Shown one piece after another: positions 1 to 6,382 of a stretch of 7,214 bases of DNA (the stretch's first letter is position 1; each line of letters begins with the position of its first letter). The translations under genes and the position numbers were made by a program. The stretch is taken from assembly GCA_035513575.1 (NCBI GenBank), contig DATKBW010000135.1, positions 1 to 7,214 of the forward strand, given 5' to 3'. Source of the DNA: JAHWKI01 sp035513575. GTDB lineage: Bacteria > Gemmatimonadota > Gemmatimonadetes > Longimicrobiales > RSA9. Below the pieces are notes generated by a model that made no database searches, was not told the origin of the DNA, and saw nothing but the letters and a program-made list of their open reading frames with translations.

Positions 1-198
1 TGGCGGGGCGGGGGGCGCGGGCGGGGCGGTCTTCGCCGGAGCCGGCGCGGCCGTGCGCACCGCGGCCGGCGCATCGTCCCCCGTCTCGACCCGGAAGGCG
101 GCGCCGCACTCCCGGCACTTCGTGGCGATACCGCCGTGCGGCACCCGGGTCGGGTCGATCCGGTAGACCGTGCTGCACTCCGGACACGCGATGTTCAT
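1..198 (-). CDS. Zinc-ribbon (MJ0042-type) domain protein, N-terminal part, cut by window edge
   Basis: The gene begins at the ATG at 198 and runs off the left edge after 66 codons, so only its N-terminus is visible. It opens MNIACPECSTVYRID and has two cysteine pairs, C5/C8 (CPEC) and C28/C31 (CREC), followed by GAAFRVE. This is the layout of the short MJ0042-type finger-like zinc ribbon often found at the N-terminus of bacterial proteins that continue into a disordered linker. From about residue 45 the sequence becomes Ala/Pro-rich with scattered Lys and Arg, which fits such a linker. What follows (often a membrane helix or other C-terminal domain in this family) is outside the window. The ATG overlaps the TGA of the upstream GGDEF gene as ATGA, so translation is probably coupled. 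The molecular function is unknown; the zinc ribbon is a confident call, the role is not. Confidence 0.8.
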   Translation of the reverse strand, partial: MNIACPECSTVYRIDPTRVPHGGIATKCRECGAAFRVETGDDAPAAVRTAAPAPAKTAPPAPPAPP

Positions 199-1190
199 GG
201 CTGGTTCGCTGCCGTTGAGTTCTCGGTTGCGCCGCGGTCGATCTCCGCCGGGTCCACGGGATCGTCGCTGCGGCGGTCGACCGCGTAGACGGAACCCGGG
301 AGCGTCTTGGCGTACGACTTCATCTCGGTGGCCAGCTCGCTCACGCGGGCGGGGTGCGAGAAGACGCGGTTGCGGTTCGTCACGACGCCGATGGACAGGG
401 ACATCAGGGGGATCTGGTGCACGTTCCCCCGGCGGTCCTTCGCCAGGAAGCTCCCGGCCCGACGGTCGTCGGCGGTGTACTGCCAGGGGATCAGCTCGTC
501 GAAGATCTCGAGGATCTCCTCGCAGCACGGCTCCATGAGCTCCAGCGGGACGTTGAAGATGAAATCGTCGCCGCCGATGTGACCGATGAAGCCGGTGGGC
601 GCGTACGCCTTGACCACGTCGCGGAGGATCTTCGCGAGCAGGCTGATGACGCCATCGCCGCGGTTGTAGCCGTAGCGGTCGTTGAACTCCTTGAAGTGGT
701 CGAGGTCCGCGTAGCACACGGCGAAGCGCTGGCCGCTGCGGATCCGCTCCGTGATGTCGCGCTCGATCTGGGCCGTACCGGGGAGCCGGGTGGACGGGTG
801 GACGCTCACGTCGCGGTCGGCACGGTTGAGCGTCACCTGGAGGCGGATGCTCTTCTCCTCCAGGCTCATCCCCGCGGTGAGCAGCTCGTCCGCCCCCACC
901 TCCATGGCCTCCAGGGCACGGCGCTCGTCGCCATCCGCGAAGAGGATCACCGGAATGACGGCGCTGAAGGGCTCTCCCTTGAGCGTCCGACAGGTCCCGA
1001 TGGCGTCGGCATCGAGAGGGCTGCCGAAGATGACGCACGCGGGGAACGACCGGTTCACGAGCTCGATGATGCTGGCGCAGCTGGACGCCCGCACGACGCT
1101 CATGCCGTTTCGTTTGGCGAACTCGAGGACCAGGTCGGGAGGCGGCTGGTCACCCGGCGCGCGGAAGGCCACCACCGGCTTGAAGTGCAT
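195..1190 (-). CDS. Receiver-like domain fused to GGDEF (GGDDF) diguanylate cyclase domain
   Basis: From the ATG at 1190 the protein has 331 residues. Residues about 1-125 look like a response-regulator receiver fold (PVILFAD, then EAMEVGADELL). However, the usual phospho-acceptor strand reads ACVIFGSPLD with no Asp in the expected place, and the usual TKP lysine is replaced by TAG, so this is probably a non-phosphorylated pseudo-receiver. Residues about 130-307 form a GGDEF domain. It has the metal-binding strand YADLDHFKEFND (162-166 is DLDHF), the A-site GGDDF at 206-210, and the late block MKSYAKTLPGSVY. The fourth A-site residue is Asp rather than Glu, and there is no RxxD inhibitory site just upstream. 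Synthesis of c-di-GMP is likely but not certain. The C-terminal 25 residues look disordered. An in-frame TTG (1262) and ATG (1238) lie upstream, but they fall inside the candidate promoter, so 1190 is preferred. No clear Shine-Dalgarno is seen. Confidence 0.85.
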   Translation of the reverse strand: MHFKPVVAFRAPGDQPPPDLVLEFAKRNGMSVVRASSCASIIELVNRSFPACVIFGSPLDADAIGTCRTLKGEPFSAVIPVILFADGDERRALEAMEVGADELLTAGMSLEEKSIRLQVTLNRADRDVSVHPSTRLPGTAQIERDITERIRSGQRFAVCYADLDHFKEFNDRYGYNRGDGVISLLAKILRDVVKAYAPTGFIGHIGGDDFIFNVPLELMEPCCEEILEIFDELIPWQYTADDRRAGSFLAKDRRGNVHQIPLMSLSIGVVTNRNRVFSHPARVSELATEMKSYAKTLPGSVYAVDRRSDDPVDPAEIDRGATENSTAANQP

Positions 1191-1233
1191 CGCCGTCAGA
1201 ACACCGGAAACTGGTTGGGGGGAAAGCGTCCTC

Positions 1234-1262
1234 AACATACCCCCGGAACCGCGCCCTGTCAA
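1234..1262 (-). promoter_or_regulatory. Candidate sigma-70-like promoter for the GGDEF gene, overlapping the rnr stop
   Basis: On the minus strand TTGACA (1262-1257) is a perfect -35 match. It is separated by exactly 17 bases from TATGTT (1239-1234), which matches 4 of 6 positions of TATAAT. The predicted start point near 1227 gives a leader of roughly 37 bases to the ATG at 1190. The rnr TGA (1261-1259) lies inside the -35 box. An 8-bp palindrome, AAGCGCTT (1262-1269), adjoins the -35 and could be an operator, but that is speculation. Confidence 0.55.
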
Positions 1263-3394
1263 AGCGCTTGAGTGCGTTCAGGGGGCGTCGTCGAGGGGGC
1301 GTCGTCGAGGAGCGCGAAATCGATCTTGCGGTTCTCGAGATCCACCCCCGCGACCCGCACCCGGAGCCGGTCGCCCAGCCGGAAGCGCCGTTTGCGGTTC
1401 TCCCCCACGAGGGCGAACTGCTCCTCCAGGAAGACGTAGTAGTCGTCCTCCAGGGAGCTCACGTGCACCAGTCCCTCGACGAAAAAGCGGTCCAGGAGGA
1501 TGAACAGCCCGAAGGAGGTGACGCCGCTGATGGTGCCCTCGAACGCGTCCCCGACGTGCTGTTGCATGAACTCCACCTTCTTCAGGTCGACGCTGTCCCG
1601 CTCCGCGTCCACCGCCACCCGCTCCCGTTCGCTCGTCCTGCGCGCCACGCCCGGAAGCAGCTCCGTCCGGAGCTCCTCCGGGATGCGCTCCCCCGCGACG
1701 AACGCCCGCGTGAGGATCCGGTGCACCACCAGGTCCGAGTACCGCCGGATGGGCGAGGTGAAGTGGGTGTAATGATCCGTCGCGAGGCCGTAGTGGCCCA
1801 GCGGCTTCTCGCTGTATCGCGCCCGCTTCATCGACCGGAGCACGACCGTCGAGACCAGGCTCTCCTCGGGCCGGTCGTCGAACTTCGCCAGCGCCTTCTG
1901 CAGGTCCCGGGGCGCCGGCTTTTCCGGGACCCGCACACCCAGGCTGCCCAGGAACGTCCGCAGCGTCTCGATCCGGTCGGGGTCCGGCGGCTCGTGCACC
2001 CGGTGCAGGAAGGGCAGCCGCCGCCTGCCCGCCTCCCGGTCCACCACCTCGTTCGCCAGGATCATGAAATCCTCGATCAGCTTGTGCGTCTCGAGCCGGA
2101 GCACGCGCTGGATGTCCGTGGGCTCCCCCGCCGTGTTCAGCACCACGCGTGCTTCCGGGAGGTCGAAGTCGATGCTCCCCCGCTCCGCCCGCTTCGCCCG
2201 CAGCTTGCGGCTGAGCCCGAGGAGCGCGGCGAGCGAATCCCGCACCTCCTCCGACGCGCTCCGGCCGCCATCGAGCACGGCCTGGGCGTCATCGTAGGAG
2301 AGCTTGTGCGCGCTCCGTATGACGCTCCGGACCAGCTCCTGGCCGCGGACCTCGGCGTCGTCGTTCATCCGGAGGAGGAGGCTGACCGCGAGGCGGTCCT
2401 CGTGGGGCCGCAGCGAGCACAGGTCGGCCGAGAGGGCCTCGGGGAGCATGGGGACGACCCGGTCCACCATGTAGACGCTGGTGCCGCGCAGGAACGCCTC
2501 CTGGTCGATGACGCCGCCCTCCTCGACGTAGTGGGACACATCGGCGATGTGGACGCCGACCTCCCACAGCCCGTCCTCGTCGGGCCGGATGGACAGCGCG
2601 TCATCGTGGTCCTTGGCCTCCGCCGGGTCGATGGTGAAGACGAGCTGCCCGCGCAGGTCGCGCCGCCCTTCGAGGTCCTCGGGGCGGATCCCCCTCCGCG
2701 CCAGCCGGTCGGCCTCCCGGTCCACGTCGGCGGGGAAATCGAGGGGCAGCTCGTGGCCGTACGCCACGGCGAGCACATCCACGCCGGGATCCCCGAATCG
2801 ACCGAGGACCCGCTCCACCTCTCCGGCCGGTCCCCGCTGGGTGTCACCCCAGCTGGTCACCCGGACCACCACGACGTCGCCGTCCTTCGCGCCCCCCTCC
2901 TGGCCGGGGGGCACGAATACGTCCCGCGTGATCTTCTGGTCTTCCGCCACCACGAACCCGAAGCTCCGCGACGGGTGGTACACGCCCACCACGGTCTCCC
3001 GCGCCCGTTCCAGGACCTTGATGATGCGTCCCTCGGGACGATCACCGCGCCGGCGGCGCTCGACCCGGGCGACGACGCGATCCCCGTCCAGCGCTGAGCC
3101 GAGCCCGTTCGGGGGGATGAACACGTCCGTCCCCTCCTCCGGGTTCACGAACCCCGCCCCGCTCCGGATGGTCTGGAGCTGACCCACCACGAGGTTGATC
3201 TTCTTCGGGACGGCGTACCGCTGCCCCTTCACGCGGTAGAGGAGCCCCTCGTCCACCAGCCGGCCGAGCGCCTCCTTGAACTCGGGGTAGTCGGCCTCCT
3301 CGACGCCGACCGCGCGCGCCAGCTCCTTCGACTTCAGGGGATGCTGCGCCTCGGTCTGGAGGTGGCGGATTATGGCTTCAGCGGTCTTGTCCAT
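1259..3394 (-). CDS. rnr: Ribonuclease R (3'-5' exoribonuclease, RNB family)
   Basis: From the ATG at 3394 the product has 711 residues, somewhat shorter than the E. coli enzyme. RNase R degrades structured RNA processively from the 3' end in the cytoplasm and takes part in rRNA and mRNA quality control. Domains in order: winged-helix N-terminus (about 2-61), two cold-shock/OB domains (about 65-195), the RNB catalytic domain (about 245-565) and an S1 domain (about 616-697). The catalytic motif DPAEAKDHDDAL begins at D256 and supplies D262, D264 and D265. The second RNB signature, HFTSPIRRYSDLVVHR, is at 544-559. There is no Lys-rich tail like that of enterobacterial RNase R. An upstream in-frame ATG (3466) adds 24 residues but lies deep in the preceding gene, and the winged helix starts naturally at 3394. 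The start overlaps the upstream stop by 17 bases. The last 11 residues appear to be a frameshift extension caused by a 14-bp tandem duplication. Confidence 0.96.
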   Translation of the reverse strand: MDKTAEAIIRHLQTEAQHPLKSKELARAVGVEEADYPEFKEALGRLVDEGLLYRVKGQRYAVPKKINLVVGQLQTIRSGAGFVNPEEGTDVFIPPNGLGSALDGDRVVARVERRRRGDRPEGRIIKVLERARETVVGVYHPSRSFGFVVAEDQKITRDVFVPPGQEGGAKDGDVVVVRVTSWGDTQRGPAGEVERVLGRFGDPGVDVLAVAYGHELPLDFPADVDREADRLARRGIRPEDLEGRRDLRGQLVFTIDPAEAKDHDDALSIRPDEDGLWEVGVHIADVSHYVEEGGVIDQEAFLRGTSVYMVDRVVPMLPEALSADLCSLRPHEDRLAVSLLLRMNDDAEVRGQELVRSVIRSAHKLSYDDAQAVLDGGRSASEEVRDSLAALLGLSRKLRAKRAERGSIDFDLPEARVVLNTAGEPTDIQRVLRLETHKLIEDFMILANEVVDREAGRRRLPFLHRVHEPPDPDRIETLRTFLGSLGVRVPEKPAPRDLQKALAKFDDRPEESLVSTVVLRSMKRARYSEKPLGHYGLATDHYTHFTSPIRRYSDLVVHRILTRAFVAGERIPEELRTELLPGVARRTSERERVAVDAERDSVDLKKVEFMQQHVGDAFEGTISGVTSFGLFILLDRFFVEGLVHVSSLEDDYYVFLEEQFALVGENRKRRFRLGDRLRVRVAGVDLENRKIDFALLDDAPSTTPPERTQAL
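1281..1308. repeat. Perfect 14-bp tandem duplication at the 3' end of rnr
   Basis: The 14-mer GGGGGCGTCGTCGA occurs twice without a gap (1281-1294 and 1295-1308). On the coding strand the two copies are read in different frames, giving LDDAP and then STTP. With one copy removed the reading frame would meet the TGA at 1280-1278 and end ...FALLDDAP. The duplication therefore lengthens RNase R by 11 residues (STTPPERTQAL). Confidence 0.9.
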
Positions 3395-4232
3395 GGTCGC
3401 TCGCAAGGGGAACGCGGACGCGCAGGCGCCATTCGAGGCCGCCGGGGCCGGGCGCGAGGGCCGCATCCAGGGCGGGGCGGCTCCCGGCGCGCAGCCGGGC
3501 CGCGATGAGCCCGTCGACGGCGGAGACGAGGTGGTTGGCGAGAATCACGCCAACCGCGGTCGTCTGCGTGCGGCGGGAGTCGTCGGCGGCGCCGATCAGG
3601 CGGCGAAACCGGTCCAGGTCGCTCTCGCGACCGACCCACGTCCAGAGAAATCCCGGACCGGCCGCGCGCGCCTCGTACCAGGCCAGCGCGTCCGCGTATT
3701 CGGGGCCGTCCGGGTCGATCGCGCCGCCGGGCAGGTAGATTCCCCGGGCGATCTCCCACACCGAGCCGTTGTAGGTGGATGGGTCCGGCTCGGGCTGCAC
3801 CCCCGCCGCGGGATCGGCGTCGAAGGCGCCGCTGGCGTGGTAGTGGCTCATCACCTCGTAGTAGGACCAGCCACCATCCTGCCGCGGACCTTCCTGGATC
3901 CGCGCCGCGTCCCACGCGAGGTCGCGGTAGCCGTCCCGGTATCGTCCGAACGCGTGGGCGGCGTCCGCCCAGAGCCACCAGAGCCCCGCCTCGACGGCCA
4001 GGTACAGCGGCCACCGGCGGAGCCCCAGCGCGGCCTGCCCCGCTCCGGGCAGCACGAGCGAGGCCGTGAAGGCGCCCGCCGGCGTGCGCAGCGCCTCGAC
4101 GACCCCCGGTGTCCCGGCCCCAGGGGATTCGACCGCGGGAACGGAGAGGAGGGAGGCCGTGGGAGGCGCGTCCTGACCACCCGCGGGCGCGGCGGCGGCC
4201 AGGAGGGCCGCGGCCATGAAGGCGCGGTGCAC
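3378..4232 (-). CDS. Exported or membrane protein of unknown function, DUF5683-like
   Basis: I do not recognise this 284-residue protein with certainty. It starts with a signal-peptide-like segment (MHRAFMAAALLAAAAPAGGQ), then a Pro/Ala/Ser-rich stretch. A hydrophobic region follows at about 54-95 that includes SLVLPGAGQAALG and PLYLAVEAGLWWLW. The middle is rich in Trp and Tyr. A second hydrophobic helix at about 223-246 contains NHLVSAVDGLIAARL, and the short C-terminus looks like a beta strand (LEWRLRVRVPL). The LPGxGQ motif near one helix and NHxVSxVD in the other resemble DUF5683-type bacterial membrane proteins, but this link is from memory and weak. The chosen GTG at 4232 lies 2 bases after the upstream stop and provides the positively charged n-region; an ATG at 4217 is an alternative. 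The gene end overlaps the rnr start by 17 bases. Co-transcription with the barrel gene suggests an envelope role. Confidence 0.75.
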   Translation of the reverse strand: MHRAFMAAALLAAAAPAGGQDAPPTASLLSVPAVESPGAGTPGVVEALRTPAGAFTASLVLPGAGQAALGLRRWPLYLAVEAGLWWLWADAAHAFGRYRDGYRDLAWDAARIQEGPRQDGGWSYYEVMSHYHASGAFDADPAAGVQPEPDPSTYNGSVWEIARGIYLPGGAIDPDGPEYADALAWYEARAAGPGFLWTWVGRESDLDRFRRLIGAADDSRRTQTTAVGVILANHLVSAVDGLIAARLRAGSRPALDAALAPGPGGLEWRLRVRVPLASDHGQDR

Positions 4233-4234
4233 GG

Positions 4235-5251
4235 TCAGAAGTTGAGTCCGAAAGAGACCTGGAACGGCTCCGTGTCGGCCTCCAGGCTCGAGTTCACGAA
4301 CGATCGGGCCACGGCCACGTCGAACCGGTCGTAGCGGAGCTCCACCCCGACCGCCGCTCCGGTGCCCAGCCCCTCGCCCGCGGCGTAGCCCGCCCGCACG
4401 AAGATGATCCGCTGCATGTCCAGCTCGAGCCCGAACGAAGGCGCGAAGTCGCCCGGCTCGCGGGGGCTGTCGCGGACATCCACGAGGACCCGCGCGGCAA
4501 GGGGGCTGTCCGCCCTGAGCAGCGCCAGGACATCATAGCCGACACCGAGGTGCAGGCGGGCGGGGAACGCGTCCGCCTGGGCCGCGTTCACCATCTGGAG
4601 CGGGAACCCCAGGTTCACCAGGGCGACACCCAGCTCCAGGGCGGGGTGCCAGGAGGGGGTGAACCGCAGGCCGAAGTCCACCGCGTGCGTGGTCCCCCGC
4701 GACTCCTCGCCCCCGCAATCGCCGGTGCAGTCGATGCGCTGCTGGAAGAGCTTGTAGCTGACGCCGCCCGACAGCCCCCCGACCAGCGTCGTGGCGAACG
4801 ACGCGACCAGGAGGTGGTCCCGCAGCGACAGCTCGCCGATGGGCTGCCCCGTGACATCCGTCGTGGTGATCTCGCCCTTGTCGAACAGCTGATAGGAGAT
4901 CCCGAGCGTGCTCGAGAACGGCGTGATCAACAGCGAAAAGGCGTCGATCTGCGCCGCGAGGCTCATGTCCGAATGGTGCACCACGAATGTGTTCGTGCGG
5001 AGCCCCGCCAGCCCGGCCGGATTGAGGAACACCGCGTCGGGGCCCGCCCGCGCGGTCAGCGTCCCCCCGACCGCGCTCGCCCGGGCCCCCACGGGGACCA
5101 GGAGGAGCAGACAGCACTCCTGGGAGCGGTCCGGCTCCGGCTCGCCCTGGCCGTCGGCGCCGGCGGGGACGAGGAGGGCCAGCGCGGCCACGCCGAGCGC
5201 CCGGGCCACCCGGGTGAGGTCAGGCCGACGCGTCCAGCGGCTTCGCTTCAT
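4235..5251 (-). CDS. PorV/PorQ-family outer-membrane beta-barrel protein
   Basis: This 338-residue protein has a basic N-terminus and a hydrophobic signal segment (about 15-35, VAALALLVPAGADGQG). The PorV/PorQ hallmark follows: LLVPVGARASAVGG at 50-63 and, soon after, DAVFLNPAGLAGL at 72-84. The rest alternates short amphipathic strands with turns and ends in a terminal Phe (VSFGLNF), as expected of a barrel recognised by BAM. PorV and PorQ are FadL-like barrels known from type IX secretion in Bacteroidota; in other phyla the family is widespread and its role is mostly unknown. A Cys pair, C175/C179 in the loop DCTGDC, could form a disulfide, and C46/C47 follow the signal region. The ATG at 5251 overlaps the Trm112-like gene by 32 bases. 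A GTG at 5209 (10 bases after that gene's stop) would still leave a good signal peptide and is a real alternative. No type IX secretion component is visible in the window. Confidence 0.85.
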   Translation of the reverse strand: MKRSRWTRRPDLTRVARALGVAALALLVPAGADGQGEPEPDRSQECCLLLLVPVGARASAVGGTLTARAGPDAVFLNPAGLAGLRTNTFVVHHSDMSLAAQIDAFSLLITPFSSTLGISYQLFDKGEITTTDVTGQPIGELSLRDHLLVASFATTLVGGLSGGVSYKLFQQRIDCTGDCGGEESRGTTHAVDFGLRFTPSWHPALELGVALVNLGFPLQMVNAAQADAFPARLHLGVGYDVLALLRADSPLAARVLVDVRDSPREPGDFAPSFGLELDMQRIIFVRAGYAAGEGLGTGAAVGVELRYDRFDVAVARSFVNSSLEADTEPFQVSFGLNF

Positions 5252-5399
5252 CGATCAGCATGATGGGGATGTCGTCGCGCACCTCGTAGCGCAGGCGGCA
5301 GGCATGGCACACCAGCTCCTCCTGCGCATCGGTCCGGTGCTCGAGCTCCCCCTTGCACCGGGGGCACACCAGGATCTCCAGCAGCCGCTCATCCAGCAT
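5220..5399 (-). CDS. Trm112/UPF0434 (YcaR-like) small zinc protein
   Basis: This is a 59-residue protein beginning MLDERLLEILVCPRCKGELE, the characteristic start of the Trm112/UPF0434 family. It later has LVCHACRLRYEVRDDIPIML, again typical. Four cysteines (C12/C15 and C31/C34) form a complete zinc knuckle. The usual length for the family is about 55-70 residues, so it is complete. Eukaryotic and archaeal Trm112 binds and activates methyltransferases acting on tRNA, rRNA and release factors; the bacterial proteins are less well characterised and a similar partner role is an inference. The start is well defined: AGGAGG (5409-5404) lies 4 bases before the ATG and directly adjoins the era stop. 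The 3' end overlaps the barrel gene by 32 bases if that gene starts at 5251. Confidence 0.93.
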   Translation of the reverse strand: MLDERLLEILVCPRCKGELEHRTDAQEELVCHACRLRYEVRDDIPIMLIDEAKPLDASA

Positions 5400-5403
5400 C
5401 GTG

Positions 5404-5409
5404 CCTCCT
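5404..5409 (-). promoter_or_regulatory. Strong ribosome binding site of the Trm112-like gene
   Basis: AGGAGG directly follows the era TAG (5412-5410) and lies 4 bases before the ATG at 5399. It is the only near-consensus Shine-Dalgarno I see in the window. It lets this small gene be translated strongly and independently within the operon. Confidence 0.85.
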
Positions 5410-6348
5410 CTATTGGTCCTCCGGGACCCGGTAGCCCAGCCGCTTCAGCGCCGCGGCGTTCTTCCGCCACCCGGCCAGCGGCTTCACCCACAGGTCCAGA
5501 TACACCCGGCGTCCCACGAACGCTTCGATCTTCTCACGCGCGCGGCTGCCCAGCTGCTTGATCGCCGCGCCCCCCTTTCCGATCAGGATCCCCTTCTGAC
5601 TCGCCCGCTCGACGAAGATCTCCGCCCGGATGAAGATCGGGTCCTCCGCCTCCCGGAACTCTTCCACCCGTACAACGCTCGAGTACGGCACTTCCTGCTC
5701 GTATTCCTCGAAGATCGTCTCGCGGATCAGCTCCGCCACGAAGAAGCGCACCGGCTGCACCGCCAGGTCCTCTTCCGGATACAGGAACGGCGACGGCGGG
5801 AGCCCCGCGATGAGCGCCGCCCGCAGGGCCTCGAGCCCTTCCCCCGTGGCCGCGGAGATCCGCAGCGGATCCCGCCCCAGCGACGCGCGGCTCCACCCGG
5901 CGGCCCGTTCCACCGCGGCCGGATCCGCCGCGTCCACCTTGTTCACCGCCACCTGGAGCGCGGGCCCCCGCGACCGCAGCCGCGCCAGCACCCCTTCGCT
6001 GAAGACCGGGGGATCGTCCCGCGTCGGATCCAGGAGCAGGAGGACGACGTCCGCGTCCCCCACGGCCGCCAGCGCCGACTCCAGCATCGAGGCGTGCAGC
6101 ATGTAGCGCGGCTCCAGCAGCCCAGGCGTATCCACGAACACCATCTGCACGCCGTCCCCGGTGAGCAGTCCGAGCACCTGCTCCCGCGTCGTCTGCTCCC
6201 GCGCCGTCACGATACTCAGCTTCTCCCCGATCAGCGCGTTCAGCAGCGTGGATTTCCCGACGTTCGGCCGCCCCACCAGCGCCACGTAGCCGGCACGGGT
6301 GGCCTCGTCCACGGGCGACCCATTCCCCTCGCCTGCATCCTCCGTCAT
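5410..6348 (-). CDS. era: GTPase Era, 16S rRNA-binding ribosome assembly factor
   Basis: This 312-residue protein has an N-terminal GTPase domain and a C-terminal KH domain. Era binds the 3' end of 16S rRNA and helps the 30S subunit mature. All G motifs are visible: G1 GRPNVGKS at 26-33, the switch Thr residues at 53-54 (QTTRE), G3 DTPG at 73-76, G4 NKVD at 136-139 and G5 SAA at 165-167. The KH loop GKGG is at 257-260, followed by AAIKQLG and the typical late block VYLDLWVKPLAGWRKN. The first 18 residues are an acidic, poorly conserved extension. Upstream reading in the same frame is low-complexity and lies in the intergenic region, so it is not coding. No Shine-Dalgarno precedes the ATG at 6348, which fits the very close promoter. 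A GTG at codon 13 is a weaker alternative start. It is the first gene of the likely operon. Confidence 0.97.
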   Translation of the reverse strand: MTEDAGEGNGSPVDEATRAGYVALVGRPNVGKSTLLNALIGEKLSIVTAREQTTREQVLGLLTGDGVQMVFVDTPGLLEPRYMLHASMLESALAAVGDADVVLLLLDPTRDDPPVFSEGVLARLRSRGPALQVAVNKVDAADPAAVERAAGWSRASLGRDPLRISAATGEGLEALRAALIAGLPPSPFLYPEEDLAVQPVRFFVAELIRETIFEEYEQEVPYSSVVRVEEFREAEDPIFIRAEIFVERASQKGILIGKGGAAIKQLGSRAREKIEAFVGRRVYLDLWVKPLAGWRKNAAALKRLGYRVPEDQ

Positions 6349-6353
6349 ACGCA

Positions 6354-6382
6354 AACATAGACGCCCCCTCCGCCCCGGACAA
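6354..6382 (-). promoter_or_regulatory. Candidate promoter of era, probably giving a leaderless or near-leaderless mRNA
   Basis: TTGTCC (6382-6377, 4 of 6 to the -35 consensus) is followed after 17 bases by TATGTT (6359-6354, 4 of 6 to the -10 consensus). Only five bases, TGCGT, separate the -10 from the era ATG, so transcription would start at or beside the start codon. The extended -10, TATGTTTG, also fits the Bacteroidota -7 pattern TAnnTTTG with a TTG 20 bases upstream. Confidence 0.5.

Noticed and set aside
354..1271. 305-codon open frame on the plus strand opposite the GGDEF gene
   Set aside because: It is a codon-bias shadow of the minus-strand gene, with repetitive Val/Glu/Ala/Asp composition and no domain.
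1268..3097. 609-codon open frame on the plus strand opposite rnr
   Set aside because: It lies antisense to a gene with clear RNB and S1 motifs. Its translation is His/Pro/Arg/Val-rich with no recognisable domain, as expected from third-position GC bias in a high-GC genome.
3395..3466. Upstream ATG of rnr at 3466 adding 24 residues
   Set aside because: It would increase the overlap with the preceding gene to 89 bases, and the added residues are Ala/Pro-rich, unlike the winged-helix start seen from 3394.
5255..5491. 78-codon minus-strand frame overlapping the era 3' end and the Trm112-like gene
   Set aside because: It is out of frame with both. The neighbouring frame gives a full Trm112 motif set with a strong RBS.
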